In this document: positions 1-6,114 of the stretch, piece by piece | How the letters are laid out: the number at the start of each line of letters is the position of its first letter | Numbering within the stretch: position 1 is the first letter of the stretch | NCBI GenBank assembly: GCA_945787265.1 | Contig: CALZHS010000039.1 | Coordinates: forward strand, 1-9,084 | DNA length: 9,084 nt | Origin: an uncultured Gammaproteobacteria bacterium | GTDB taxonomy: Bacteria > Pseudomonadota > Gammaproteobacteria > GCA-001735895 | Direction of reading: 5' to 3' | Notes under the pieces: model-generated | Database searches by the model: none | Seen by the model: only the letters and a program-made list of their open reading frames with translations | Told to the model about the DNA's origin: nothing | Translations under genes and position numbers: made by a program

Positions 1-2
1 CC

Positions 3-83
3 CCTTTGCAAATCGGAGATATCGTCCAACTCGAGGACGATGAGCCTGACGCCGACGCCGACGAGGTCGAATTCGACGATTAA
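3..83 (+). CDS. C-terminal end of an unidentified protein with an acidic tail (5' partial)
   Basis: An open frame enters from the left edge and stops at TAA (81-83). The visible 26 residues begin PLQIGDIVQLEDDE and end EVEFDD. Roughly the last 15 residues are almost all Asp, Glu, Ala and Pro, so this is probably a disordered acidic tail after the last folded element. I do not recognise the family from so short a stretch and assign no function. No start codon or domain is visible. The frame is supported only by its lack of stops, its protein-like composition and its ending just before a non-coding gap, so it could also be a chance open frame. The downstream degS gene converges on it. Confidence 0.45.
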   Translation, partial: PLQIGDIVQLEDDEPDADADEVEFDD

Positions 84-170
84 TCGAAAAAATAAACCAG
101 CGTCGAGTTCTCTCGAAGGGACCTGGCTCCATCCAGCTGCGAGCGACTGTCAATGAGTTGTCTCTCTAAG

Positions 171-190
171 ATCCCCGCCTGCTCGGGGAT
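171..190. terminator. GC-rich perfect inverted repeat, possible degS terminator or dispersed palindrome
   Basis: ATCCCCG (171-177) and CGGGGAT (184-190) are perfectly complementary around a 6-nt loop. The repeat begins 13 bases past the degS stop codon on the minus strand and lies between two convergent genes, which suits a terminator. Neither strand has the U-tract of a classical intrinsic terminator. Read on the minus strand it starts GTCATCCCCG, which resembles the short dispersed palindromes common in proteobacterial intergenic DNA, so a repeat-family origin is equally possible. Confidence 0.45.
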
Positions 191-203
191 GACGTTGAGG
201 CCG

Positions 204-1355
204 CTATTGCGGGCGTTCGGTAACTTTCATATCCAGGATCAACTTCTCCGGGCCGCGATAGATTGTGACCTTTATCTGCTCGCCGGGTTGGTAGAGTGTT
301 ATCTGGTCGAGTAGATCACGAATACCGAGCACCGGTTTGCCCTCGACTTCGACCACGATATCGCCGGCGCGAATGCCGGCCATATCGGCGGGGCTATTGA
401 TAAACACGCCGACGACTAATGCGCCCTGGATGTCCGGATTACCGGTGGCCCTGGCCGCGTTCACGGTAATTTCGGTACCCTCAACCCCGAGCCAGCCGCG
501 CGTCACTTTGCCGAACTTGATGATTTGCCGCATGATGTCGAGCGCCAGCGATATCGGTATCGCGAAGCCGATACCCTGTGCCCCGACGGACTGACTGAAA
601 ATTGCAGTATTGATACCGATCAGCTCGCCGCGTGCGTTGATCAGCGCACCCCCAGAATTACCTGGATTAATTGCGGCATCGGTCTGGATGAAATTTTCGA
701 AGGTATTGAGCCCGATGCGATTACGTCCGGTCGCGCTGACGATGCCCATGGTTACGGTTTGACCGACATTGAGCGGATTGCCAATCGCGAGCACGACATC
801 GCCAACGCGGATGGAATATTTGTCTGCGATCCTGATCCCGGCCAGGTCAGTGATCGGGATCTGTAAAATGGCAATGTCCGTCTCCCGATCCTCACCGATC
901 AGAACGGCCTGGCTGCCACGACCGTCGGCCAGGGAAATCAGGATTTCATCGGCACCGTCGATGACGTGCTGATTGGTGAGAATGTAGCCGTCGCTACCGA
1001 TGATGACGCCGGAGCCGAGGTTGGTCTCACTGCGGCTGCGTTGACGCCGCTTAAGTTGATCGCTAAAGAATTGGCTGAATATAGGATCGTCGAGCAACGG
1101 ATGCGGTTTTTCGGTGATTGTTTTCATTGTATAAATCGTGACCACCGAAGCGCTCGAAGACGCGACCGCATCCGCGTAGGAAAACACGGCTTTGCTGTTA
1201 CCCGGTAGCGACGGAACCTGCTCCTGCGACGATGACAGGAACGCCAGGATTTCGTCTTTATCCTTGTCACTTACGGTCACCAGGTAGATGGTCGCAAGAG
1301 CCAGGCCGATCAATCCGAACTGAAATAAGAAGCCGACGGCTTTGATTAGTTTCAT
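204..1355 (-). CDS. degS: DegS/AlgW-type inner-membrane-anchored periplasmic serine protease
   Basis: This is an HtrA-family endopeptidase of 383 residues, close to AlgW in length. A hydrophobic segment at about residues 5-27 should act as an uncleaved inner-membrane anchor, placing the protease in the periplasm. The catalytic triad is visible as His130 (TNQH), Asp160 (ETDIA) and Ser234 (PGNSGG). A single PDZ domain follows at about 285-378, which separates it from the two-PDZ DegP/DegQ/MucD proteins. The stretch around 85-100 (HPLLDDPIFSQFF) and the GQTVTMGIVSATGRN segment look more like Pseudomonas AlgW than E. coli DegS. By family knowledge, misfolded outer-membrane-protein C-termini bind the PDZ domain, and the protease then makes the first cut in the anti-sigma factor RseA/MucA. 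The ATG at 1355 directly precedes the anchor, but no strong Shine-Dalgarno sequence is visible. It is transcribed divergently from the Nif3-like gene. Confidence 0.93.
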   Translation of the reverse strand: MKLIKAVGFLFQFGLIGLALATIYLVTVSDKDKDEILAFLSSSQEQVPSLPGNSKAVFSYADAVASSSASVVTIYTMKTITEKPHPLLDDPIFSQFFSDQLKRRQRSRSETNLGSGVIIGSDGYILTNQHVIDGADEILISLADGRGSQAVLIGEDRETDIAILQIPITDLAGIRIADKYSIRVGDVVLAIGNPLNVGQTVTMGIVSATGRNRIGLNTFENFIQTDAAINPGNSGGALINARGELIGINTAIFSQSVGAQGIGFAIPISLALDIMRQIIKFGKVTRGWLGVEGTEITVNAARATGNPDIQGALVVGVFINSPADMAGIRAGDIVVEVEGKPVLGIRDLLDQITLYQPGEQIKVTIYRGPEKLILDMKVTERPQ

Positions 1356-1371
1356 CGCGCGATAGTATCAT
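1342..1371 (+). promoter_or_regulatory. candidate sigma70-type promoter for the Nif3-like gene
   Basis: TTGATT (1342-1347, 4/6 to the -35 consensus) is separated by 18 bases from TATCAT (1366-1371, 5/6 to the -10 consensus), about 30 bases upstream of the ATG at 1400. The -35 box lies inside the first codons of degS. The same bases read on the opposite strand give TATGAT (1372-1367), a possible -10 for degS, but I see no good -35 for that direction. This is a consensus match by eye only. Confidence 0.35.
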
Positions 1372-1399
1372 AGCGACCGTAAACACAGGATCCGGCACC

Positions 1400-2146
1400 A
1401 TGCAATTAAAACAACTCTGTGAATTCTGCGACGAGTACCTGAGCGTTAATGAATTTAACGACTATTGTCCGAACGGACTGCAGGTTGAGGCAACGGCTGA
1501 AGTCAATAAAATCGTTTGTGGCGTGACCGCGAGCCAGGCCCTGATTGAAGCCGCGATTAAGCGGGATGCTGACACCCTGATCGTGCACCACGGTTATTTC
1601 TGGAAGGGTGAATCGCAGACCATCACCGGCTACAAGGGCAAACGCATCAGCAGCCTGATAACAAACGGCATCAACCTGTTGGCATTTCACCTGCCGCTGG
1701 ATGTCCATCCCGAGGTTGGCAACAATGTCCAGCTTGCGCGGATCCTGGGCTGGGAGGTGACGGGCAGTTTTGGCGAGCAAGGCCTGGTGTTCGAGGGTAA
1801 TTTGCCAACCCCAAAACCCCTGGACGAACTCGCGCAGCAAATTGAAACCGGTATCGATACAAGCGCGCTCGCAATCAGTGCCGGCGATCACGCGATCAAG
1901 CGGATTGCCTGGTGTACCGGTGCGGCGCAGGGCTTTATCGAAGCCGCGGCTGAACGTGGTGTCGATGCGTTTGTCAGCGGCGAAGTATCGGAACCCACCT
2001 TTCACCTGGCCCGTGAATTGGGCATTCATTATATTGCAGCGGGACATCATGCAACCGAGCGTTACGGGGTGCAGGCGCTGGCGAAAGTCATCGCCGAACG
2101 CTTCGGTATCGAACAGCAATTTATCGATATTCCGAACCCGGTCTGA
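1400..2146 (+). CDS. ybgI: Nif3-like dinuclear metal-centre protein (YbgI / GTP cyclohydrolase I type 2 family)
   Basis: The 248-residue protein matches the family over its whole length (E. coli YbgI is about 247). The expected metal-ligand signature is present: His63-His64 in IVHHGYFW, Asp101 in HLPLDVH, and His216 plus Glu220 in the C-terminal GHHATERYGV. The opening NGLQVE (25-30) is also typical. Family members form toroidal hexamers with a two-metal site in each subunit. Their cellular reaction is unsettled: hydrolase activities have been proposed, and the 'GTP cyclohydrolase 1 type 2' label should be read cautiously. The ATG at 1400 is preceded by CAGGA (1386-1390) at about 9 nt, an acceptable ribosome binding site. 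The gene lies 164 bp upstream of petA on the same strand with no evident terminator between them, so some read-through into the bc1 operon is possible. Confidence 0.93.
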   Translation: MQLKQLCEFCDEYLSVNEFNDYCPNGLQVEATAEVNKIVCGVTASQALIEAAIKRDADTLIVHHGYFWKGESQTITGYKGKRISSLITNGINLLAFHLPLDVHPEVGNNVQLARILGWEVTGSFGEQGLVFEGNLPTPKPLDELAQQIETGIDTSALAISAGDHAIKRIAWCTGAAQGFIEAAAERGVDAFVSGEVSEPTFHLARELGIHYIAAGHHATERYGVQALAKVIAERFGIEQQFIDIPNPV

Positions 2147-2207
2147 AAGCCTGGCCCAATAGTGATAGAAAACCACGCCAATGGACCCATTTAGACCGTA
2201 AACGCTC

Positions 2208-2236
2208 TCGACGCAAAAGTGAAAGTAAGCTATCCT
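2208..2236 (+). promoter_or_regulatory. candidate promoter in the petA leader
   Basis: TCGACG (2208-2213, 4/6 to the -35 consensus) and TATCCT (2231-2236, 4/6 to the -10 consensus) are spaced by 17 bases. They would start transcription near 2243, about 70 nt before the petA ATG. Nothing else in 2147-2310 looks like a gene or a strong hairpin terminator. There is only a loose inverted repeat, CGGTCT (2139-2144) with AGACCG (2193-2198), spanning the nif3 stop. The match is weak and was made by eye. Confidence 0.25.
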
Positions 2237-2310
2237 AACGACCGTTTTTTGTGTCCGGGCTGAAGGTCGATTGTGCCGGCGCTTCAATACTCAATCGAGG
2301 ATGAATTTGA

Positions 2311-2886
2311 ATGTCTTCAGATGGTTTAGATAATAATCGCAGACGCTTCCTGACTGCGGCGACGGTAGTTGTTGGCGCCGTCGGTACCGTGGCCGTGGCG
2401 GTACCCTTTCTGTCGAGCTGGAGCCCGAGTGCCCGGGCCAAAACTGCGGGTGCCCCGGTGGAGGCGAATATCGGCAAGCTCGAACCCGGTCAGCAGATTA
2501 TCGTTAAATGGCGCGGCAAACCGGTGTGGGTAGTGCGCCGGGACGAGAAAGCGCTGGCGACGCTGTCAAACGTTACAGACCAGTTGCGCGATGTCGAGTC
2601 AGATGAAAGTATACAACCGGAATACGCCAAGAATGAGCATCGCTCTCGTAAACCCGAATTTCTGATTATCGAGGGTATTTGCACGCACCTGGGTTGTTCG
2701 CCGACCTACGTACCCGAAATCACTTCAGATTTCGAGGGTGGCTTCTTCTGCCCCTGTCATGGATCAAAGTTCGACTTTGCCGGACGGGTTTACCAGGGCG
2801 TGCCGGCACCGACAAACCTGCCGGTTCCACCGCATTACTTCGTCAGTGACGACGTGATCCGTATCGGCGAGGATGGGGTAGCATAA
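2311..2886 (+). CDS. petA: ubiquinol-cytochrome c reductase, Rieske iron-sulfur subunit
   Basis: This is the Rieske [2Fe-2S] subunit of the cytochrome bc1 complex, which takes the first electron from ubiquinol at the Qo site and passes it to cytochrome c1. The 191-residue chain begins with a twin-arginine-type motif (NNRRRFLTAA, 8-17). A hydrophobic segment at about 16-36 follows and normally stays as the membrane anchor. The cluster ligands are in the two classic boxes: Cys124-Thr-His126-Leu-Gly-Cys129, and Cys147-Pro-Cys149-His150-Gly-Ser152. Cys129 and Cys149 are the expected disulfide pair, and the conserved APTNLPVPP loop (166-174) is intact. The start is well supported by GAGGAT (2297-2302) 8 nt upstream; an ATG at 2301 overlaps this site but is out of frame. 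The stop TAA shares its last A with the petB ATG (TAATG), so translation of the two is probably coupled. Confidence 0.97.
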   Translation: MSSDGLDNNRRRFLTAATVVVGAVGTVAVAVPFLSSWSPSARAKTAGAPVEANIGKLEPGQQIIVKWRGKPVWVVRRDEKALATLSNVTDQLRDVESDESIQPEYAKNEHRSRKPEFLIIEGICTHLGCSPTYVPEITSDFEGGFFCPCHGSKFDFAGRVYQGVPAPTNLPVPPHYFVSDDVIRIGEDGVA

Positions 2887-4112
2887 TGAGCGAGAACAAT
2901 AACAGCGGCGGATTCCTCGGCTGGATCGATGCGCGTTTCCCATTGACGAAGATGTTCGAAGAGCATCTGTCAAAGTATTACGCCCCTAAAAACTTCAACT
3001 TCTGGTACTTCTTTGGCTCGCTGGCGCTACTGGTGCTGGTGATCCAGATCGTGACCGGAATTTTCCTGACCATGCATTACAAGCCGGATGGCGAGATGGC
3101 GTTCAGCTCGGTCGAATATATCATGCGCGATGTCGACTGGGGCTGGCTCATTCGCTACATACACTCGACCGGTTCCTCGGCGTTTTTTATCGTGGTCTAC
3201 CTGCACATGTTCCGCGCGTTGATCTACGGCTCTTACCAGAAGCCGCGTGAACTGATCTGGTTGTTCGGCATGTTTATTTTCCTGGCCCTGATGGCCGAAG
3301 CTTTCATGGGTTACCTGTTGCCCTGGGGGCAAATGTCCTACTGGGGCGCGCAGGTCATTATTTCACTGTTTGGCGCTATTCCGGTAGTCGGTGACGAACT
3401 GACGCTCTGGATTCGTGGTGATTTCGTGGTGTCGGATGCGACCCTGAACCGCTTTTTCGCGCTGCACGTCGTGGCGGTGCCCATCGTGCTGCTGATGCTG
3501 GTGGTCATGCATATCATCGCCCTGCACGAGGTCGGCTCGAACAACCCGGATGGCATCGAGATCAAGAAGAACAAGGACGCAAACGGCATTCCGCTGGACG
3601 GCATCCCGTTCCATCCCTATTACTCGGTCAAGGATCTTGTCGGGGTTGTGGTATTTCTGATTTTATTCAGCATCGTGGTGTTTTTCATGCCCGAAATGGG
3701 CGGCTATTTCCTCGAACACGCCAATTTCGTGCCGGCCAACCAGTTTAAAACACCCGAGCATATTGCGCCGGTCTGGTACTTCACGCCGTATTACGCGATC
3801 TTGCGGGCGATTCCCGACAAGCTCGCTGGCGTTATCGCAATGTTCGCGGCGATAGCGGTGCTGTTCGTGCTGCCCTGGATTGACCGGGGCAAGGTCAGGT
3901 CGGTGCGCTATCGCTCGACATCTTTCAAGTTGTTGCTGGTGATGCTGGTGATCAGCTTTATCGGGCTGGGTTACCTTGGTGCGTTACCAGCGACCGAGAC
4001 ACGGACCATATTTGCGCGGATATTCAGCCTCGGTTATTTCGGGTTCTTCCTGGGTTTATGGTGGATCAGCAAGAATGAGGTCACCAAGCCGGTTCCAGAG
4101 AGGGTGCGCTAA
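2886..4112 (+). CDS. petB: ubiquinol-cytochrome c reductase, cytochrome b subunit
   Basis: This is the membrane core of the bc1 complex, carrying both b hemes and the Qo and Qi quinone sites. At 408 residues it is a complete, fused bacterial cytochrome b. Heme ligands are His93/His107 in helix B (YIHSTGSSAFFIVVYLHMF) and His194/His209 in helix D. The latter pair is separated by 14 residues rather than the 13 of mitochondrial cytochrome b. The N-terminal Qo signature MGYLLPWGQMSYWGA (141-155) is intact. The ef-loop Qo motif reads PVWY (295-298), not PEWY. The conserved HEVGSNNPDG (214-223) follows helix D. Hydrophobic segments continue to the C-terminus (about 251-270, 312-330, 348-367, 378-394). 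The gene begins inside the petA stop codon and ends with the same TAATG arrangement into petC, which places it firmly within one operon. Confidence 0.97.
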   Translation: MSENNNSGGFLGWIDARFPLTKMFEEHLSKYYAPKNFNFWYFFGSLALLVLVIQIVTGIFLTMHYKPDGEMAFSSVEYIMRDVDWGWLIRYIHSTGSSAFFIVVYLHMFRALIYGSYQKPRELIWLFGMFIFLALMAEAFMGYLLPWGQMSYWGAQVIISLFGAIPVVGDELTLWIRGDFVVSDATLNRFFALHVVAVPIVLLMLVVMHIIALHEVGSNNPDGIEIKKNKDANGIPLDGIPFHPYYSVKDLVGVVVFLILFSIVVFFMPEMGGYFLEHANFVPANQFKTPEHIAPVWYFTPYYAILRAIPDKLAGVIAMFAAIAVLFVLPWIDRGKVRSVRYRSTSFKLLLVMLVISFIGLGYLGALPATETRTIFARIFSLGYFGFFLGLWWISKNEVTKPVPERVR

Positions 4113-4879
4113 TGAACAGGGTGCTAATCATTGTTGCCGGATTGCTGTTACCGACGATGGGCTGGGCCGCCGGCGACGCCCACACCTTTCCGGACGACAA
4201 GATCGAGATTGACTGGAGTGACAAGGCCGCGATGCAGCGCGGTGCTCGCACCTTTGTCAATTATTGTCTCAGTTGTCATGCGGCGTCTTACTCGAGATTT
4301 AATCGCGTGGGTGCAGACCTGGGAATTCCGGATGATATGGTGCGTGAAAACCTGATCTTTACCACGGACATCAATGGCGAGAAGACCAAGGTCGGTGAAT
4401 TGATGAAAACGACCATGACGCCGGAGTACGCGGAACAGGCATTTGGTACCGTGCCGCCCGATCTTTCGCTGATCGCGCGTTCACGCGGCGTTAACTGGCT
4501 TTACAATTACCTGCGGGGCTTTTATATCGATGACACCCGTGTCGGGCTGGGAGTCAACAACGGTGTCTTTAAGAATGTAGGGATGCCGCACGTGCTGGCT
4601 GAATTACAGGGGCTCCAGCAACCAAAATATAAAACCGTGACGGATTCCCACGGTAACGAGAGCGAGGTCATTGTCGATTTCGAAATCATCAAACCGGGGC
4701 TGATGACAGAATCCGAGTATGACCAGACCATTCACGACCTGGTGGCGTTTCTTGATTATCTCGCCGAACCCTATAAGCAGACACGCAAGAACGTTGGCAC
4801 CGGTGTTCTCATTTTTCTATTCGTCTTCCTGATTCTGGCTTATTTCCTTAAGAAAGAGTACTGGAAGGACGTTCATTGA
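4112..4879 (+). CDS. petC: ubiquinol-cytochrome c reductase, cytochrome c1 subunit
   Basis: Cytochrome c1 accepts electrons from the Rieske protein and hands them to a soluble or membrane-bound cytochrome c. The 255-residue protein has a Sec signal peptide (about 1-20, ending GWAA) and a single c-type heme site Cys52-Leu-Ser-Cys55-His56 (CLSCH). The likely axial Met158 lies in NVGMPHVL, and a C-terminal membrane anchor at about 229-246 is followed by lysines that should face the cytoplasm. The PPDLSLIARSRG stretch (115-126) is typical of c1. It is a monoheme c1 of the usual bacterial length, not a fused or diheme form. The start codon overlaps the petB stop, and GAGAGGG (4098-4104) inside petB can serve as the ribosome binding site. 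sspA follows after 16 bases, so it is likely on the same transcript. Confidence 0.96.
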   Translation: MNRVLIIVAGLLLPTMGWAAGDAHTFPDDKIEIDWSDKAAMQRGARTFVNYCLSCHAASYSRFNRVGADLGIPDDMVRENLIFTTDINGEKTKVGELMKTTMTPEYAEQAFGTVPPDLSLIARSRGVNWLYNYLRGFYIDDTRVGLGVNNGVFKNVGMPHVLAELQGLQQPKYKTVTDSHGNESEVIVDFEIIKPGLMTESEYDQTIHDLVAFLDYLAEPYKQTRKNVGTGVLIFLFVFLILAYFLKKEYWKDVH

Positions 4880-4895
4880 CCAGGAAATTATTATT

Positions 4896-5522
4896 ATGTC
4901 AGTAGTGGCAAATCGCCGTTCGGTGATGAGTTGCTTTTCTTCTCCGACCGATCCCGAGTGTCACCGCGCGCGCATTGTGCTCGCGGAAAAAGACATCACG
5001 GTTGAAATCCATGATGTAGATACCAACCATCTACCGGAAGATCTGCTCGACTTGAATCCGTATGCAACGGTCCCAACCATGGTCGATCGAGACCTTGTGT
5101 TGTATAACGCGCGGGTATTGATCGAATACCTCGATGAACGTTTTCCGCATCCTCCACTGATGCCGGTCGACCCGGTATCGCGAGCCAAGGCCCGACTGGC
5201 CCTGTTTCGTATCGAAAGTGACTGGTTTAGCCTGCTGGGAGATATCGAACGTGGCACCGAAAGGCGCAAAACTCAGGCCAAAAAAGCGCTTACCGAAAGC
5301 CTGATTAATTCGAATGATGTGTTTGGTGCAATGCCATATTTTCTGTCGGCGGAGTTTAGCCTGCTTGACTGCAGCATAGCCCCGATACTCTGGCGACTGC
5401 CCCATTACGGAATCGAGTTGCCAAAGAATTGCAGGCACATAACAAACTACATGAAACGCGTTTTCTCCCGTCCGTCGTTCCAGGCCAGCCTGTCCGAGCA
5501 GGAACGGGATATGGTTGCCTGA
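4896..5522 (+). CDS. sspA: stringent starvation protein A
   Basis: SspA is a glutathione-S-transferase-fold protein without the usual GST catalysis. It binds sigma70 RNA polymerase and, in enterobacteria, supports stationary-phase and acid survival and acts as a late-gene co-activator for phage P1. The 208-residue length fits (E. coli 212). Visible features are the N-terminal thioredoxin-like half (SCFSSPTDPECHRARIVL, 12-29) and the cis-proline region NPYATVPTMVDR (54-65). The surface Pro84-His85-Pro86 motif (ERFPHPPLMP) sits at the same position as the PHP pocket that is essential in E. coli SspA. The C-terminal half (about 95-200) is the helical GST domain, with the expected EFSLLDCSIAPILWRL segment. 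AGGA (4882-4885) lies 10 nt before the ATG. Its position directly behind petC is the standard gammaproteobacterial arrangement. Confidence 0.96.
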   Translation: MSVVANRRSVMSCFSSPTDPECHRARIVLAEKDITVEIHDVDTNHLPEDLLDLNPYATVPTMVDRDLVLYNARVLIEYLDERFPHPPLMPVDPVSRAKARLALFRIESDWFSLLGDIERGTERRKTQAKKALTESLINSNDVFGAMPYFLSAEFSLLDCSIAPILWRLPHYGIELPKNCRHITNYMKRVFSRPSFQASLSEQERDMVA

Positions 5523-5577
5523 AATCCCGGGTACTCATGTGGGTAGATCTAAAATGTTCGCAGCCTGAGGGTACCTG

Positions 5578-5958
5578 GTGACCTCGAGCAAACCTTACCT
5601 GGTGCGAGCCCTCTACCAGTGGATCCTGGACAATGACACCACACCCTACATCCTGGTGAGTACCAGTGATAACCAGGTGTTAATACCACCTGGAATCGCC
5701 AATGATGGCAAGGTCGTGCTGAATCTCGCCCCGGCCGCTATCCAGGATCTCGAAATGACGAATGAGCACGTCTCTTTTTCAGCGCGCTTCAACGGAGTAG
5801 CCGAAAATATCTACTGCCCGATCTCGTCCTTGCTGGCAATCTATGCACGGGAAAATGGCGAGGGCATGATGTTTCCGGCTGAAGAATCCGATGATGATGC
5901 GGCCCGGTCTGACGGGAGCCCCAGGCCTAAGGGTCCGACGCTCAAAGTCATTAAGTGA
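5578..5958 (+). CDS. sspB: ClpXP protease specificity-enhancing factor SspB
   Basis: SspB is the adaptor that binds ssrA-tagged and some other substrates and delivers them to ClpXP. The 126-residue protein has the folded substrate-binding domain at about 5-100, with recognisable YLVRALYQWILDN (7-19), KVVLNLAPAAI (45-55) and LLAIYARENGEGMMF (85-99). A short acidic, disordered linker follows at about 101-119. The last residues, PTLKVIK, match the ClpX-binding (XB) tail of E. coli SspB, which ends LRVVK. The start is GTG at 5578: an in-frame TGA at 5566-5568 excludes any upstream ATG, and GAGGG (5567-5571) sits 6 nt before the GTG. The linker is much shorter than in E. coli. The stop codon TGA forms the first bases of a 9-bp palindrome. 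The 55-bp gap after sspA contains no evident terminator. Confidence 0.94.
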   Translation: MTSSKPYLVRALYQWILDNDTTPYILVSTSDNQVLIPPGIANDGKVVLNLAPAAIQDLEMTNEHVSFSARFNGVAENIYCPISSLLAIYARENGEGMMFPAEESDDDAARSDGSPRPKGPTLKVIK

Positions 5959-5979
5959 CGTCGCCCAAAAGCGACGTCA
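5956..5979. terminator. perfect 9-bp inverted repeat beginning in the sspB stop codon
   Basis: TGACGTCGC (5956-5964) pairs perfectly with GCGACGTCA (5971-5979) around the loop CCAAAA. The TGA is the sspB stop, so the hairpin would form immediately at the end of translation. The location between convergent sspB and yraN suits termination of the pet-ssp transcript, but neither strand carries a U-tract, so the role is inferred. The right arm runs directly into a second inverted repeat. Confidence 0.5.
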
Positions 5980-6024
5980 TCCCGGAAAGTGCGTAAGGCC
6001 TGCGCGGCCCGGCTTATCCAGGAT
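5979..6024. repeat. REP-like imperfect palindrome in the sspB-yraN gap
   Basis: ATCCCGGA (5979-5986) pairs with TCCAGGAT (6017-6024) in 7 of 8 positions, with one C/A mismatch. Inside it, TAAG (5994-5997) pairs with CTTA (6013-6016), and GGCC (5997-6000) faces GGCC (6006-6009) around TGCGC, giving an interrupted long hairpin. This pattern is typical of REP-type dispersed intergenic palindromes. A smaller hairpin follows: CCTG (6044-6047) with CAGG (6052-6055), flanked by GGTT (6032-6035) and AACC (6058-6061). Only one copy is seen in the window, so repeat-family membership is inferred. Confidence 0.4.
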
Positions 6025-6114
6025 CTTGCACGGTTCCAGCAATCCTGAGAACAGGGTAACCGAGAACGACTTCGCCGGAATCCGATACCTAGCGTTGATA
6101 GCCGAGCCATCGGG

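Noticed and set aside
2139..2198. Loose inverted repeat CGGTCT/AGACCG spanning the nif3 stop as a terminator
   Set aside because: The stem is only 6 bp with a loop of nearly 50 bases and no U-tract, so it is not a credible terminator or riboswitch.
1406..2287. A 293-codon open frame on the minus strand, antisense to the Nif3-like gene
   Set aside because: It lies almost wholly opposite a complete, well-conserved gene with intact metal ligands, and its translation shows no recognisable motif. It is a shadow of GC-rich codon structure.
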